From positions 169,511-228,940 of the forward strand of contig HF994932.1 of assembly GCA_000434295.1 (NCBI GenBank): 59,430 nt of DNA, in the 5' to 3' direction. The notes below the pieces were generated by a model. It saw only the letters and a program-made list of their open reading frames with translations, was not told the DNA's origin and made no database searches. Position numbers and translations under genes: made by a program. This document shows positions 45,958 through 53,857 of the stretch, one piece after another (the stretch's first letter is position 1; every line of letters starts with the position of its first letter). The DNA is from Acetobacter sp. CAG:977 (lineage in GTDB: Bacteria; Pseudomonadota; Alphaproteobacteria; CAAGCB01; CAG-977).

Positions 45958-46167
45958 CTATTCGACGATTTTCAGGTTTTCGGCAGAAGAACGGCCGTCG
46001 CGCCCCGGAACCAGTTCGTATTCGACCTTTTGTCCGTCTTTCAAGCCTCGTATGCCGGCTTTTTGAACGGCGGAAATATGAACGAACACGTCTTTTGACC
46101 CGTCTTCAGGGCAAATAAAGCCGTAACCTTTTGTATTATTGAACCACTTTACCGTACCAACACTCAT
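45958..46167 (-). CDS. Cold shock domain protein (CspA family)
   Basis: The 69-residue protein is a single OB-fold nucleic-acid-binding domain. RNP1 is visible in KGYGFI and RNP2 in VFVHISAV, within the usual VGTVKWFNNTKGYGFI start. It should act as an RNA chaperone, not necessarily cold-induced. The start at 46167 gives the standard length; an in-frame start upstream has no similarity. A structured leader of about 90 nt precedes it. Confidence 0.95.
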   Translation of the reverse strand: MSVGTVKWFNNTKGYGFICPEDGSKDVFVHISAVQKAGIRGLKDGQKVEYELVPGRDGRSSAENLKIVE

Positions 46168-46263
46168 TGTACTACTCTCTGTAACTATAAGGAACAAGAC
46201 AAGTCGGAGCCCGACCCGTTCTCCGAAGCCGCCTCAGCCAAGGAAACATTCAAAGACTTAATA

Positions 46264-46292
46264 TATATATCATAGAAAAAATAAAATGTCAC
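46264..46292 (-). promoter_or_regulatory. Predicted promoter of the cold shock gene
   Basis: On the minus strand GTGACA (46287-46292) and TATATA (46264-46269) are 17 nt apart. The predicted start near 46257 implies a leader of about 90 nt that contains a GTCGG/CCGAC hairpin, typical of csp genes with regulatory 5' regions. Confidence 0.45.
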
Positions 46293-46426
46293 TTAATCCT
46301 TTAATCGTATAAAAAAGTTTTAAAGCATTACTTGCTTATTCACGTTTATATTTTTTAAAAAGGAAAAATAAACTTTTTCTTTCCAAAAATCGACAAAAAG
46401 AGTATATAAGGCTTAAAGAAGATTTT

Positions 46427-46912
46427 ATGGAGTTCCCGAAAATGATGGAATTTTTTGAACACGTCGACATCAATCAACGCATCGCCTTTTTGGCGGCAAT
46501 CGCGTATCTGGCGCGCGTGGACGGGGATTTTGACCAGGACGAAAAAGAATTCTTCGTCGATTTGGCAAAACTGTATATGCTCTCCAAAGACGCCGCCAAA
46601 GAAGCCATCCGCGTCCGTTCGGAAGAACAGGTTCTCGAACTTGTCAAACAAATCGAAGATCCGGGATTGGCTTTGGTTCTGATCCGCGAAATGTTCTATT
46701 TGGGATACGAAGACGGCGACCTTTCCGATCCCGAAATCCTGTTTATTTCCAAAGTCGGCCTGACGTTAAACATCCCCATCGAAAAAATGGAACAAATCAG
46801 CAGCTGGGTCATCCGCGGCATCGAATGGGAAGAAGAAGGCGCGGATATCTTTTCCGATTACACTTCCGAACAGGAATTGGCAGACGATGATCTGGACGGT
46901 TTCGATTTCTGA
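46427..46912 (+). CDS. TerB-like (tellurite-resistance/DjlA N-domain) protein
   Basis: The 161-residue acidic helical protein has the TerB-like pattern: AFLAAIAYLARVDGDFDQDEKEF with the Asp-rich D-G-D turn, a second EMFYLGYEDGDLSDPEILFI, and a helical C-terminal region. These domains bind metal ions in some cases and are often fused to J domains. No ter operon is nearby, so tellurite resistance should not be inferred. An ATG at 46442 is an alternative start. Confidence 0.8.
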   Translation: MEFPKMMEFFEHVDINQRIAFLAAIAYLARVDGDFDQDEKEFFVDLAKLYMLSKDAAKEAIRVRSEEQVLELVKQIEDPGLALVLIREMFYLGYEDGDLSDPEILFISKVGLTLNIPIEKMEQISSWVIRGIEWEEEGADIFSDYTSEQELADDDLDGFDF

Positions 46913-46976
46913 TTGAACAGACGGATAAAAAAAGGTATAACCCTACTTATCTTATTTTACGGGAGAATTTGTCTTA

Positions 46977-47204
46977 ATGGCTAAAGAAGAACTTTTGGAA
47001 TTCAGCGGAACCGTCATTGAAAAACTGCCCAATGCCATGTTTCGTGTCAAATTGGAAAATGATCATGAAATTTTGGCTCACACCGCAGGAAAAATGCGCA
47101 AATTCCGCATCCGCGTCATGGTCGGCGACAAAGTCGATATCGAAATGACGCCCTATGATTTGACAAAAGGTCGAATCACGTTCCGCCACAAAACTCCCGT
47201 CTAA
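46977..47204 (+). CDS. infA: Translation initiation factor IF-1
   Basis: IF-1 binds the ribosomal A site during initiation. The 75-residue protein is a single S1/OB domain with LEFSGTVIEKLPNAMFRVKL, HEILAHTAGKMRKFRIRVMV and a final KGRITFRHK, all typical. A terminator follows at once, so it ends its transcript. Confidence 0.97.
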   Translation: MAKEELLEFSGTVIEKLPNAMFRVKLENDHEILAHTAGKMRKFRIRVMVGDKVDIEMTPYDLTKGRITFRHKTPV

Positions 47205-47221
47205 GAAATTTAAAGAAAACA

Positions 47222-47247
47222 AAAACCCTCCGTTTCCGGAGGGTTTT
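47222..47247 (+). terminator. Intrinsic terminator after infA
   Basis: CCCTCCG and CGGAGGG form a 7-bp GC stem extended by A/T pairs (11 bp in all), with a 4-nt loop, followed by a T-rich tract. Confidence 0.9.
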
Positions 47248-47317
47248 GTCTTTTTTATAGACAAAAATAAAAGAAAATAGTTTAATATTTTCAAAGTACG
47301 GAAATACGGAGAAAAAT

Positions 47318-47920
47318 ATGTCGGTCGTCCTATCCGGCGCAGATGCCGAAAATCAAAAGCTGGTTAATAAAATCAACGATTTCATCGGCCGTCCTTTTTT
47401 TAAAAGCGGAAAATACTCCGTTTCAAGATCTTTGTTGCCGTTCTATGAAACGCCGACAGAGCTTGTCAAAGTCATGAACTTTGCAACCATCCCCAACGTT
47501 ACGCGCGCCTTTTTGTGCGGAAACGACAATGTCTTTGAAACCGACGGAACCTCTGATGCCGTTTATGAAGCAAACGATTTGTTTTCTTTAAAAATTGATG
47601 AGAAAAACGCTCCAGATTACGTTGCTTTTTTCTTTGAACGCCTGAGAAGCCCGCAAGGACGTTTCAAACTTATTCGCAACGTTGCGGACATTCCTTTTAC
47701 GGCGAACGTTGATGAGGAAACTCTAAAAGCCTTGGAACAAATGATTGCCGCCCCCGAAATTACCGAAAATCCCAAAGGATTTGAAATCCGCGCAAACGTT
47801 TTATTCGCGACGTCGCTTTTCCGATCCGAACTGTCGGTCGCCAAAGACGGAACCGTCGAAATCAAAAGCGAAACGCCCCTTTTCTCCGACTTGCCCGTCC
47901 AACGGCCCAGATTAAGATAA
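47318..47920 (+). CDS. Unrecognised cytoplasmic protein paired with a metallopeptidase gene
   Basis: The 200-residue product has no signal peptide or membrane segment. It starts SVVLSGADAENQKLVNKI, has a central domain (YVAFFFERLRSPQGRFKLI) and ends with short Pro/Arg residues. I do not recognise it. The ATG has CGGAG upstream. It lies 12 nt before the DUF6782 peptidase gene and is almost certainly co-transcribed. A role as substrate, inhibitor or partner of the peptidase is speculation from linkage. Confidence 0.75.
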   Translation: MSVVLSGADAENQKLVNKINDFIGRPFFKSGKYSVSRSLLPFYETPTELVKVMNFATIPNVTRAFLCGNDNVFETDGTSDAVYEANDLFSLKIDEKNAPDYVAFFFERLRSPQGRFKLIRNVADIPFTANVDEETLKALEQMIAAPEITENPKGFEIRANVLFATSLFRSELSVAKDGTVEIKSETPLFSDLPVQRPRLR

Positions 47921-47932
47921 CCGGAGGCTTTG

Positions 47933-49078
47933 ATGTCAGAAAACTTAAACGCGTTTGAACCGATTAACGACGTTCCCTCTCTGCCTTCCTTGGCCAAAGG
48001 GTTGCAAGACACATCACGCAAGCACGCGGGAAAAAATTCCCGTCCCGACAGACCGTCTTCCTCTCATAAAGAAGAAGCCCCCGTCATCCCCATTCAGATT
48101 AACGGCGGAAGATCCGAAAAAAGAAAGTTGACGCACATTGTTAATGAAATGTGCCGATCCGATGCGGGACGGATGATTTTAGACGCCGCGGCAAAAGCCG
48201 GCTACTCTTTGTGTTTTGACCGCAGTACCGTTGAAGACAATACTTTCGGTTACGCAGAACCGACAGAAAGATACTGTGCTCTGAATCCGCGAAACACCGT
48301 TGCCGAATCCATCGTCACATTGGCGCATGAATTACGCCATGCCCATCAGTTTCAAAGCCGTTTGATTTATGATATTGTGCCTCAAACATACGACACGAAA
48401 ACAAATATTATCACCGAACGCGCCATGGAAGCGGATGCCGAAGCTTACGGCTGTTTGGTGGCTTGGGAACTTAAACAAGCGGAAAATCCTGCGCCGTGGA
48501 ACGAATTTATGAAAGACTATCCCGAAATCGTTGCTCCGTTTGAAAAAGTTTTAAATGAAGGCGGAACGATGCAAGAAGCCAGAACGGCCGCTTTTTTGGG
48601 ATGGTACGATAATGATGCCCGTCGCGACAGCTATGACTGTACTCATTTGGACGAATTAAAAAGCATGCCGCCCCAACAATTAAAGAAAAAATTAAATAAA
48701 GCATCCTCAAGCGAAATTATCGCGGAAACGTGCAAAGATCCGAACGCGCCGTCTTACTTTACGAAAGATCCCGTAATTTTGGAAAGCGGAAAATATGCCG
48801 TCGTTTATGACGACATTAAAAAAGGCTTTGAACGGTATTTTGCCGCTCGCGACAAATTCAAAGGGCGGCTCCCCGACCTGTCTTTAGCGACCGTTCCGAC
48901 CCAGCCCCGCCCGCAAAGCAAGAGAAAAGTCAAAGCCGTCAGCGAAAAAGCCAAAAATGCTTTGCTTCAAAACAAACAAACCAATGCGGCAAAAATCATT
49001 CAAAACAAGCGAAAACAAGAAAAAATCAGCCTGAAAACGGCTCAAGCCGCCGTAACCAAGAAAAATATCGGTCGCTAA
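47933..49078 (+). CDS. DUF6782-like putative zinc metallopeptidase
   Basis: The 381-residue protein has a disordered N-terminus (about 1-60) and a central domain with the zinc-protease motif HELRHAHQ (H132, E133, H136). A downstream ERAMEADAEAYGCL may supply a third ligand. This resembles DUF6782. The C-terminal 70 residues are Lys/Arg/Gln-rich and probably bind nucleic acid or stay unstructured. No signal peptide is seen, so it should act in the cytosol or be exported by another route. The ATG at 47933 follows GGAGG. Confidence 0.78.
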   Translation: MSENLNAFEPINDVPSLPSLAKGLQDTSRKHAGKNSRPDRPSSSHKEEAPVIPIQINGGRSEKRKLTHIVNEMCRSDAGRMILDAAAKAGYSLCFDRSTVEDNTFGYAEPTERYCALNPRNTVAESIVTLAHELRHAHQFQSRLIYDIVPQTYDTKTNIITERAMEADAEAYGCLVAWELKQAENPAPWNEFMKDYPEIVAPFEKVLNEGGTMQEARTAAFLGWYDNDARRDSYDCTHLDELKSMPPQQLKKKLNKASSSEIIAETCKDPNAPSYFTKDPVILESGKYAVVYDDIKKGFERYFAARDKFKGRLPDLSLATVPTQPRPQSKRKVKAVSEKAKNALLQNKQTNAAKIIQNKRKQEKISLKTAQAAVTKKNIGR

Positions 49079-49092
49079 AAGCGTTTGCTTTA

Positions 49093-49305
49093 TCAATAAT
49101 GCGGCGGCGGCGTTTCTTCGGACAAGGGCTTGATCGCACCGCTTGCATCAAAATTTTCGCTTAAATATCTGACTTGGCGGCTCAGCAGGTCAATGACATC
49201 GGCTTGCTTGGCAACGATTTGATTTAAGTCTTTGATGATCCGTTCGTGATCGGCTGCCATCATTTCCAAATCAATAAAACGTTCTTCAATTTCGCGGTCG
49301 TTCAT
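49093..49305 (-). CDS. slyX: SlyX family protein
   Basis: The 70-residue protein is a short coiled coil (ERFIDLEMMAADHERIIKDL and QADVIDLLSRQVRYL) ending in the hallmark PPPHY. The function of SlyX is unknown. It starts 1 nt after the peroxiredoxin gene stop and so is its operon partner. Confidence 0.92.
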   Translation of the reverse strand: MNDREIEERFIDLEMMAADHERIIKDLNQIVAKQADVIDLLSRQVRYLSENFDASGAIKPLSEETPPPHY

Positions 49306-49306
49306 A

Positions 49307-49777
49307 TCAAGCCTCTTGATGTTCCAAAGCCTGCAAAATTTCGTCCACGTGCCCTTTGACTTTGACGTTTTTCCATTCTTTTTCGATCTCGCCTTTTGCG
49401 TTGATTAAAAAAGTCGATCGGATAATTCCCTGATATTTCCGCCCGTACATTGATTTTTCGCCCCAAGCTTCGAAATATTCCGCAAGTTTGTGTTCGGTAT
49501 CAGACAGCAAAACAAAATTCAAAGAATGCTTTTCTTGAAAATTTCTGTGGCTTTTTACGCTGTCCGGGCTGACGCCGACGACGGCGGCCTTTGCGCTGAC
49601 GCGGTTCATGTTATCGCGAAAATCGCAAGCTTCCTGAGTACAGCCCGACGTATTGTCTTTGGGATAAAAATATAAAACAAAAGGACGTCCCAGAAAATCC
49701 GACAAAGAATAAACCCGTTCGCTTCCTTGAGGATCGACGCCTTTTAATTTCAAATCGAAAACTTCGCGATTTATCAT
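49307..49777 (-). CDS. bcp: Thiol peroxidase of the BCP/PrxQ peroxiredoxin family
   Basis: The 156-residue protein reduces peroxides using the peroxidatic Cys in PKDNTSGCTQEACDFRD, which has the Cys-x4-Cys of the PrxQ type, with the second Cys as resolving residue. FLINAKGEIEKEW and VGVSPDSVKSHRNFQEK are also family-typical. A good ribosome binding site (AAAGGA) precedes the ATG. It is divergent from hydE. Confidence 0.93.
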   Translation of the reverse strand: MINREVFDLKLKGVDPQGSERVYSLSDFLGRPFVLYFYPKDNTSGCTQEACDFRDNMNRVSAKAAVVGVSPDSVKSHRNFQEKHSLNFVLLSDTEHKLAEYFEAWGEKSMYGRKYQGIIRSTFLINAKGEIEKEWKNVKVKGHVDEILQALEHQEA

Positions 49778-49850
49778 AGCTTTTTCCTTTTCAATCAGTT
49801 CAAGCGATTTTAATATACCGCTTAACCCTCAAACAACAAAGCGTTTTGAT

Positions 49851-50879
49851 ATGAAAGACCTGATTGATAAAGCGGAAAATGAACATCTTTTAAATATTGA
49901 CGAGCTGACGGCTTTGCTGGAAAGCTCCGAATATGACGAAGCACTGTTTTCGGCTGCCGACAGAGTACGCAAAAAATATGTCGGCGACGAAGTACATCTG
50001 AGGGGGTTGATAGAATTTTCAAACATCTGCCGCTGTTTTTGCATGTATTGCGGGCTCCGCTGCGAAAACAAAAGTTTGGAACGCCGCCGCATGAGCGAAG
50101 ACGAAATCGTCGACACCGCCCGAAAAGCGTCAAACGCAGGTTATAAAACAATCGTCCTTCAATCCGGAGAAGATACTTTTTTTGATGCGGATAGGCTCTG
50201 CCGCATTCTTCGGCGGATAAAAGCTTTAGACGTTGCAATAACGCTCAGCATCGGAGAAAAAAGCTACGAAGAATACAAAGCTTATAAAGAAGCGGGGGCG
50301 GACAGATATCTGTTGCGCATAGAAACTTCTGACAAAGCCCTGTATGAATCCGTACATCCGAACATGAGCTTTGAAAACCGCGTCAGATGCCTGCACGATT
50401 TAAAATCTTTGGGTTACGAGCTCGGAACGGGGTGCTTGGTAGGACTTCCGCACCAAACGAGCCGTCATTTGGCGGGAGATATTTTGTTTTTCAAAGAAAT
50501 CGAAGCCGACATGATCGGGATAGGACCTTATATTCCGCATCCGCAAACGCCGCTAAGGAACGAGAAAGGCGGAGATTTAATGAAAGCCGTCAAAGTTATG
50601 GCATTAACGCGTCTTTTGCTTCCGACGATAAACATTCCTGCGACGACGGCGATGGAAACGCTGGCGCCGAACGGTCAAGCCAAAGCGTTGCAAAGCGGAG
50701 CGAACGTCATCATGCCGAATGCGGCTGACATCGGGACGAGACGTCGATACGACATTTACCCCGGCAAGACGCCGCAAAAACCATCCGAGGATGCTCGAGC
50801 CGAAGCGATAGAGAAGATTTTGCGTTTAGGGCGTACGGTCGGCCAAGGATACGGCGCCAGCCGCCACTTGAAGGGATAA
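49851..50879 (+). CDS. hydE: [FeFe]-hydrogenase maturase HydE (radical SAM)
   Basis: HydE is a radical SAM enzyme that builds part of the [FeFe]-hydrogenase H-cluster. The 342-residue protein has IEFSNICRCFCMYCGLRCEN with the 4Fe-4S cluster Cys at 60, 64 and 67 (C62 is extra). It also has a conserved TIVLQSGEDTFF, AGADRYLLRIETSD, GYELGTGCLVGLPHQT, MIGIGPYIPHPQTPL and a C-terminal barrel. Other possibilities are BioB/PylB-like paralogues, but the barrel motifs fit HydE best. hydF, hydG and the hydrogenase are not in the window. Confidence 0.88.
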   Translation: MKDLIDKAENEHLLNIDELTALLESSEYDEALFSAADRVRKKYVGDEVHLRGLIEFSNICRCFCMYCGLRCENKSLERRRMSEDEIVDTARKASNAGYKTIVLQSGEDTFFDADRLCRILRRIKALDVAITLSIGEKSYEEYKAYKEAGADRYLLRIETSDKALYESVHPNMSFENRVRCLHDLKSLGYELGTGCLVGLPHQTSRHLAGDILFFKEIEADMIGIGPYIPHPQTPLRNEKGGDLMKAVKVMALTRLLLPTINIPATTAMETLAPNGQAKALQSGANVIMPNAADIGTRRRYDIYPGKTPQKPSEDARAEAIEKILRLGRTVGQGYGASRHLKG

Positions 50880-50918
50880 AATTTTCGGATAAAAAGAAGT
50901 GCGAATGATACTTTCCGA

Positions 50919-50946
50919 TTGACAAGCGGCAGGATTGATATAAAAA
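50919..50946 (+). promoter_or_regulatory. Predicted tRNA-Ser promoter
   Basis: TTGACA (50919-50924), 16 nt, TAAAAA (50941-50946). The predicted start is about 6 nt before the tRNA. Confidence 0.55.
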
Positions 50947-50958
50947 GGAAACAGAAAA

Positions 50959-51049
50959 GGAGAGGTGGCAGAGTGGTCGAATGCGGCAGACTCGAAATCT
51001 GTTGACCGGTTTATCCGGTCCGGGGGTTCGAATCCCCCCCTCTCCGCCA
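50959..51049 (+). tRNA. tRNA-Ser (anticodon CGA)
   Basis: A class II tRNA of 91 nt including encoded CCA. The acceptor GGAGAGG pairs with CCTCTCC. The anticodon loop CTCGAAA carries CGA (reads UCG). A long variable arm (TTGACCGGTTTATCCGGTC region) and the T loop GTTCGAATC complete the fold. A hairpin with a T tract follows. Confidence 0.96.
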
Positions 51050-51062
51050 GATTTTATTTTTT

Positions 51063-51088
51063 AGGCGCTTGAAAATAGCGTCTTTTTT
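51063..51088 (+). terminator. Terminator of tRNA-Ser
   Basis: AGGCGCT (51063-51069) pairs with AGCGTCT (51077-51083), including one G-T pair, and is followed by TTTTTT. The T run overlaps the stop codon of the converging methyltransferase gene. Confidence 0.75.
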
Positions 51089-51833
51089 ATTTCTTTTTAA
51101 AAACAAATAGATATTCGTGAGCCAGCAAGAAAAAATTATATTTGATACTGCTCGTTTTCCAGTATCCCGTTGCTTTACAGTTATGCTGTTCTTTAATTAT
51201 AATTTCTTTAAGGGAAAAACCGACACTTTCAAAAATCTGCATAACGTTCATACCCAACGGAAATACATGTCCCTTTTTACGCAAATCTCCCATTAAGACC
51301 GCGCAATATTTCCCTTTTTTTAAAACACGATAACTTTCGGATGCAACCTTCTGAATTTCTGCTAAAAAATCTTTAAGAGAAAGTCTTGATAAATCGTTTT
51401 CTAAATCATCGCTATATTGGATTATATTAGCATAAGGGGGATGGGTACAGATTAAATCTATACTTTCATTTGAAATAAAGCTCAAATCTCGAGCGTCTGC
51501 TTTAACAATACTGATTTCCCCTTCTGATCCTTCGTACTGAAAAGAGGTTTTTTCAGCGCACCGCTCCAATGCCGCATCATTAATATCTACCCCGATCGCG
51601 TTTCGGTTAAGCAATTTTGCTTCAACTAATGTAGTTCCTCCTCCGACAAATTGATCTAAAACAACGTCTCCTTCTTGCGAATATCGTAATATCAGATTTC
51701 TCGGTATATACGGCGACCAGTTTCCACGCCATTTGGCGTCATGCGTTGCCCATTTCCCTCTGTTTGGGAAGCTCCAAACAGAGGTCATTTCCAATTCAAA
51801 ATTTTCAGGCTGCCAGCATTTAATCCGTTTCAT
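51087..51833 (-). CDS. DNA methyltransferase, second modification enzyme of a DpnII-type system
   Basis: The 248-residue protein has a SAM-binding region VLDQFVGGGTTLVEA (about 58-72), then GVDIN, then the catalytic-type motif CTHPPYANI (about 128-136). This order (motif I before motif IV) differs from DpnA-like enzymes. The His in THPPY replaces the usual Asp (m6A) or Ser (m4C), so base specificity cannot be read. It starts 5 nt after the endonuclease gene and shares that gene's AT-rich composition. It may protect hemi- or single-stranded DNA, by analogy with DpnA, or recognise another site. Confidence 0.8.
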   Translation of the reverse strand: MKRIKCWQPENFELEMTSVWSFPNRGKWATHDAKWRGNWSPYIPRNLILRYSQEGDVVLDQFVGGGTTLVEAKLLNRNAIGVDINDAALERCAEKTSFQYEGSEGEISIVKADARDLSFISNESIDLICTHPPYANIIQYSDDLENDLSRLSLKDFLAEIQKVASESYRVLKKGKYCAVLMGDLRKKGHVFPLGMNVMQIFESVGFSLKEIIIKEQHNCKATGYWKTSSIKYNFFLLAHEYLFVFKKK

Positions 51834-51838
51834 GTGAT

Positions 51839-52705
51839 CTATATAAAAATTTTAGACATAATTCCGTTTTTAACGTCACAAATATTATAAACATCATCTA
51901 GCTCATCGAATGTTTCTTCTAAATTATGACGCGCCGACCTCCAACCTTCTCCATCAGTAAACCAAACAAATTTAGCTCCTGAAACTTTTCTAAATTCTAA
52001 AGCAAGCGTTTTATAGCTTCTTGCCGTTTCATTAAGCTTAGAGCCGCCGCTCCCGTAAAAATTCGTTTCTATTGCATAAACCATTGAAGACGTTTTAATA
52101 ACGAAATCAAAACGCTTTTCTGTTTTCCCTTGATTTGAAATTGCCGATAAATCCAACCCCCAGCGACTTTGAATGTCTGAAATATACATTTCTTTAAAAT
52201 ATGAAACGTTTTTTTCAAAACCGGCTCTTTGAATATAGTCCTCTATAAAATTTTCCATCAAATGTCCGCCGCGATTTTTTCTCCCGTTTGAATCCAGCCC
52301 AGTTTCAACACCGGTCACATAATCAACGGTACTATGAATTAAGCGTCTTTGTAAAAGCTCAAATAATCCGGATTTTCGCATAAATAATTTATATTTTTCT
52401 ATATCAGCCGGACTAAAGGACGAAAAATTAAAAACGGAAAAGCCATCACTATCGTCAAAAACAGGAATTTCATATCCTCTCACAGCCAATAAAATCGGGA
52501 TACTTTTCAGAACACAAGGATATTTTTCTAAAATTTCTTCAAACTTTATTTCTATATCTTCCTCCCCGACAAGAGAATTTAAAATATTAAGCTCTATTTT
52601 AATTTCATCTACATTTTTATATACTTTTTCAAAATCAACGTAATATGAATAATTTGCCATTGATGGATGAAATGTTTTGAACCAATCTTGAAAAGATCTT
52701 GGCAT
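51839..52705 (-). CDS. dpnII: DpnII-family type II restriction endonuclease (GATC)
   Basis: The 288-residue protein matches DpnII/MboI-type endonucleases: GVETGLDSNGRKNRGGHLME, then KRFDFVIKTSSMVYAIETNFYGSGGSKLNETARSYK. The D-x(n)-E-x-N is the altered PD-(D/E)xK site of this family. It should cut unmethylated GATC. Start: the ATG at 52705 has GGAG 8 nt upstream. A GTG at 52714 touches the Shine-Dalgarno. It lies between two methyltransferase genes. Confidence 0.9.
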   Translation of the reverse strand: MPRSFQDWFKTFHPSMANYSYYVDFEKVYKNVDEIKIELNILNSLVGEEDIEIKFEEILEKYPCVLKSIPILLAVRGYEIPVFDDSDGFSVFNFSSFSPADIEKYKLFMRKSGLFELLQRRLIHSTVDYVTGVETGLDSNGRKNRGGHLMENFIEDYIQRAGFEKNVSYFKEMYISDIQSRWGLDLSAISNQGKTEKRFDFVIKTSSMVYAIETNFYGSGGSKLNETARSYKTLALEFRKVSGAKFVWFTDGEGWRSARHNLEETFDELDDVYNICDVKNGIMSKIFI

Positions 52706-52724
52706 TACGCGCACTCCTAATCAA

Positions 52725-53684
52725 TTAAACGGCGTAGTTCATAATTAAAAGCTCTGATACAGCCCCCCTGTTTTGAGCGTTGCTGTTAATCATTCGTGAC
52801 GCACAAACACGGGAAATGCGAAAATCTGAATATAAATCATCAAAAAAAGAATCATTCGGATCTGTATTTTTCGGATCAGAATTACTTAACAGAACAGATG
52901 CTTTCTTTTCTGACAACTTCTTCGCAAAAAGAGCTAATTTTTTTTGTTCTTTATCATCAAAGCTTTGTTCCGTATATGATGTAAAATTCGATGTCGTGCT
53001 CAGCGGACGATAAGGAGGATCAAAATACACAAATGTATTTTGATCAACAAACGTTTCGCACTGAGCATAGTTACCACAAACGACCTCAACGTTTTTCAAA
53101 GCTTCAGAAACTTTTCGTAAATTCTCAGTATCACAGATCAAGGGCTTTTTATAAGATCCTATCGGAACATTAAAAAAACCCCGGCGATTTACACGATACA
53201 AACCGTTAAAACAGGTACGATTCAAGAAAATCAACAGATAGGCACGCTGAATAGCATTTGTTTCATCGGGGTTTGATATGAGCTGATTAAAAATATTTCG
53301 TTTTTGAGTATAGATTCTTTTCCGTTCGGCTTCATCCGACTGCCAATAAGTCTTTTCTATTGAAGAAAGCTCACAAATCAAATTTTCAACATTTTTTTTG
53401 ATTTGAACATACATATTAATCAGAGCTTCATTGATGTCACTGATATAAACGGCATCCAAGCTATATTTGGATAAAATATCAAAAAGAACGGCGCCGCCTC
53501 CGATAAAGGGTTCCGCATATTTTGATATTTTTTTACCTAATTCTTGAGGATACCTCTGCGCTATTTGAGGAAGAAGCTGTGTTTTTCCCCCTGCCCATTT
53601 CAGAACCGGGCGCACACGGGAAGAGAGACTGTTTTTCATTTGTTCGTTTTCCCAAAAGTGCCTTTGTAACACATATTGGTCCAT
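52725..53684 (-). CDS. dpnM: Dam/DpnM-family DNA adenine methyltransferase (GATC)
   Basis: The 319-residue protein has the Dam-type N-terminal SAM motif LKWAGGKTQLLPQI with EPFIGGGAV, a D12-class middle region (FLNRTCFNGLYRVNRRGFFN) and the catalytic VYFDPPYRPLS. It should methylate the adenine of GATC and protect host DNA. The ATG has GGGAGG upstream. It is the first gene of the three-gene leftward block, so methylation would precede cleavage on establishment. The codons are AT-richer than in neighbours. Confidence 0.94.
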   Translation of the reverse strand: MDQYVLQRHFWENEQMKNSLSSRVRPVLKWAGGKTQLLPQIAQRYPQELGKKISKYAEPFIGGGAVLFDILSKYSLDAVYISDINEALINMYVQIKKNVENLICELSSIEKTYWQSDEAERKRIYTQKRNIFNQLISNPDETNAIQRAYLLIFLNRTCFNGLYRVNRRGFFNVPIGSYKKPLICDTENLRKVSEALKNVEVVCGNYAQCETFVDQNTFVYFDPPYRPLSTTSNFTSYTEQSFDDKEQKKLALFAKKLSEKKASVLLSNSDPKNTDPNDSFFDDLYSDFRISRVCASRMINSNAQNRGAVSELLIMNYAV

Positions 53685-53857
53685 TTAAGATCCTCCCAAA
53701 CAACGACTTAAATTCTTACATTTTTTTAAAGATTGGCGCAATGCAAAATCTGCGATTATTCTCGCTTAAAAAAGCTTAAAAGAACACATACACTCTGTTT
53801 GACCTGCTTTTGAGGGAATGATACACTAATAAAAATTTTTTAAAGGATTTTTCTTTG

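Noticed and set aside
46427..46912. Tellurite resistance locus
   Set aside because: Only a TerB-like domain is present; no terC, terD or terZ genes occur nearby, so the domain alone does not support it.
51087..53684. GATC avoidance as proof of a long-resident restriction system
   Set aside because: GATC is frequent throughout the window, which is expected if it is methylated; it gives no evidence either way.
51050..53857. Integrative element with att repeats behind tRNA-Ser
   Set aside because: I found no integrase gene and no second copy of the tRNA 3' end near the far edge of the block.
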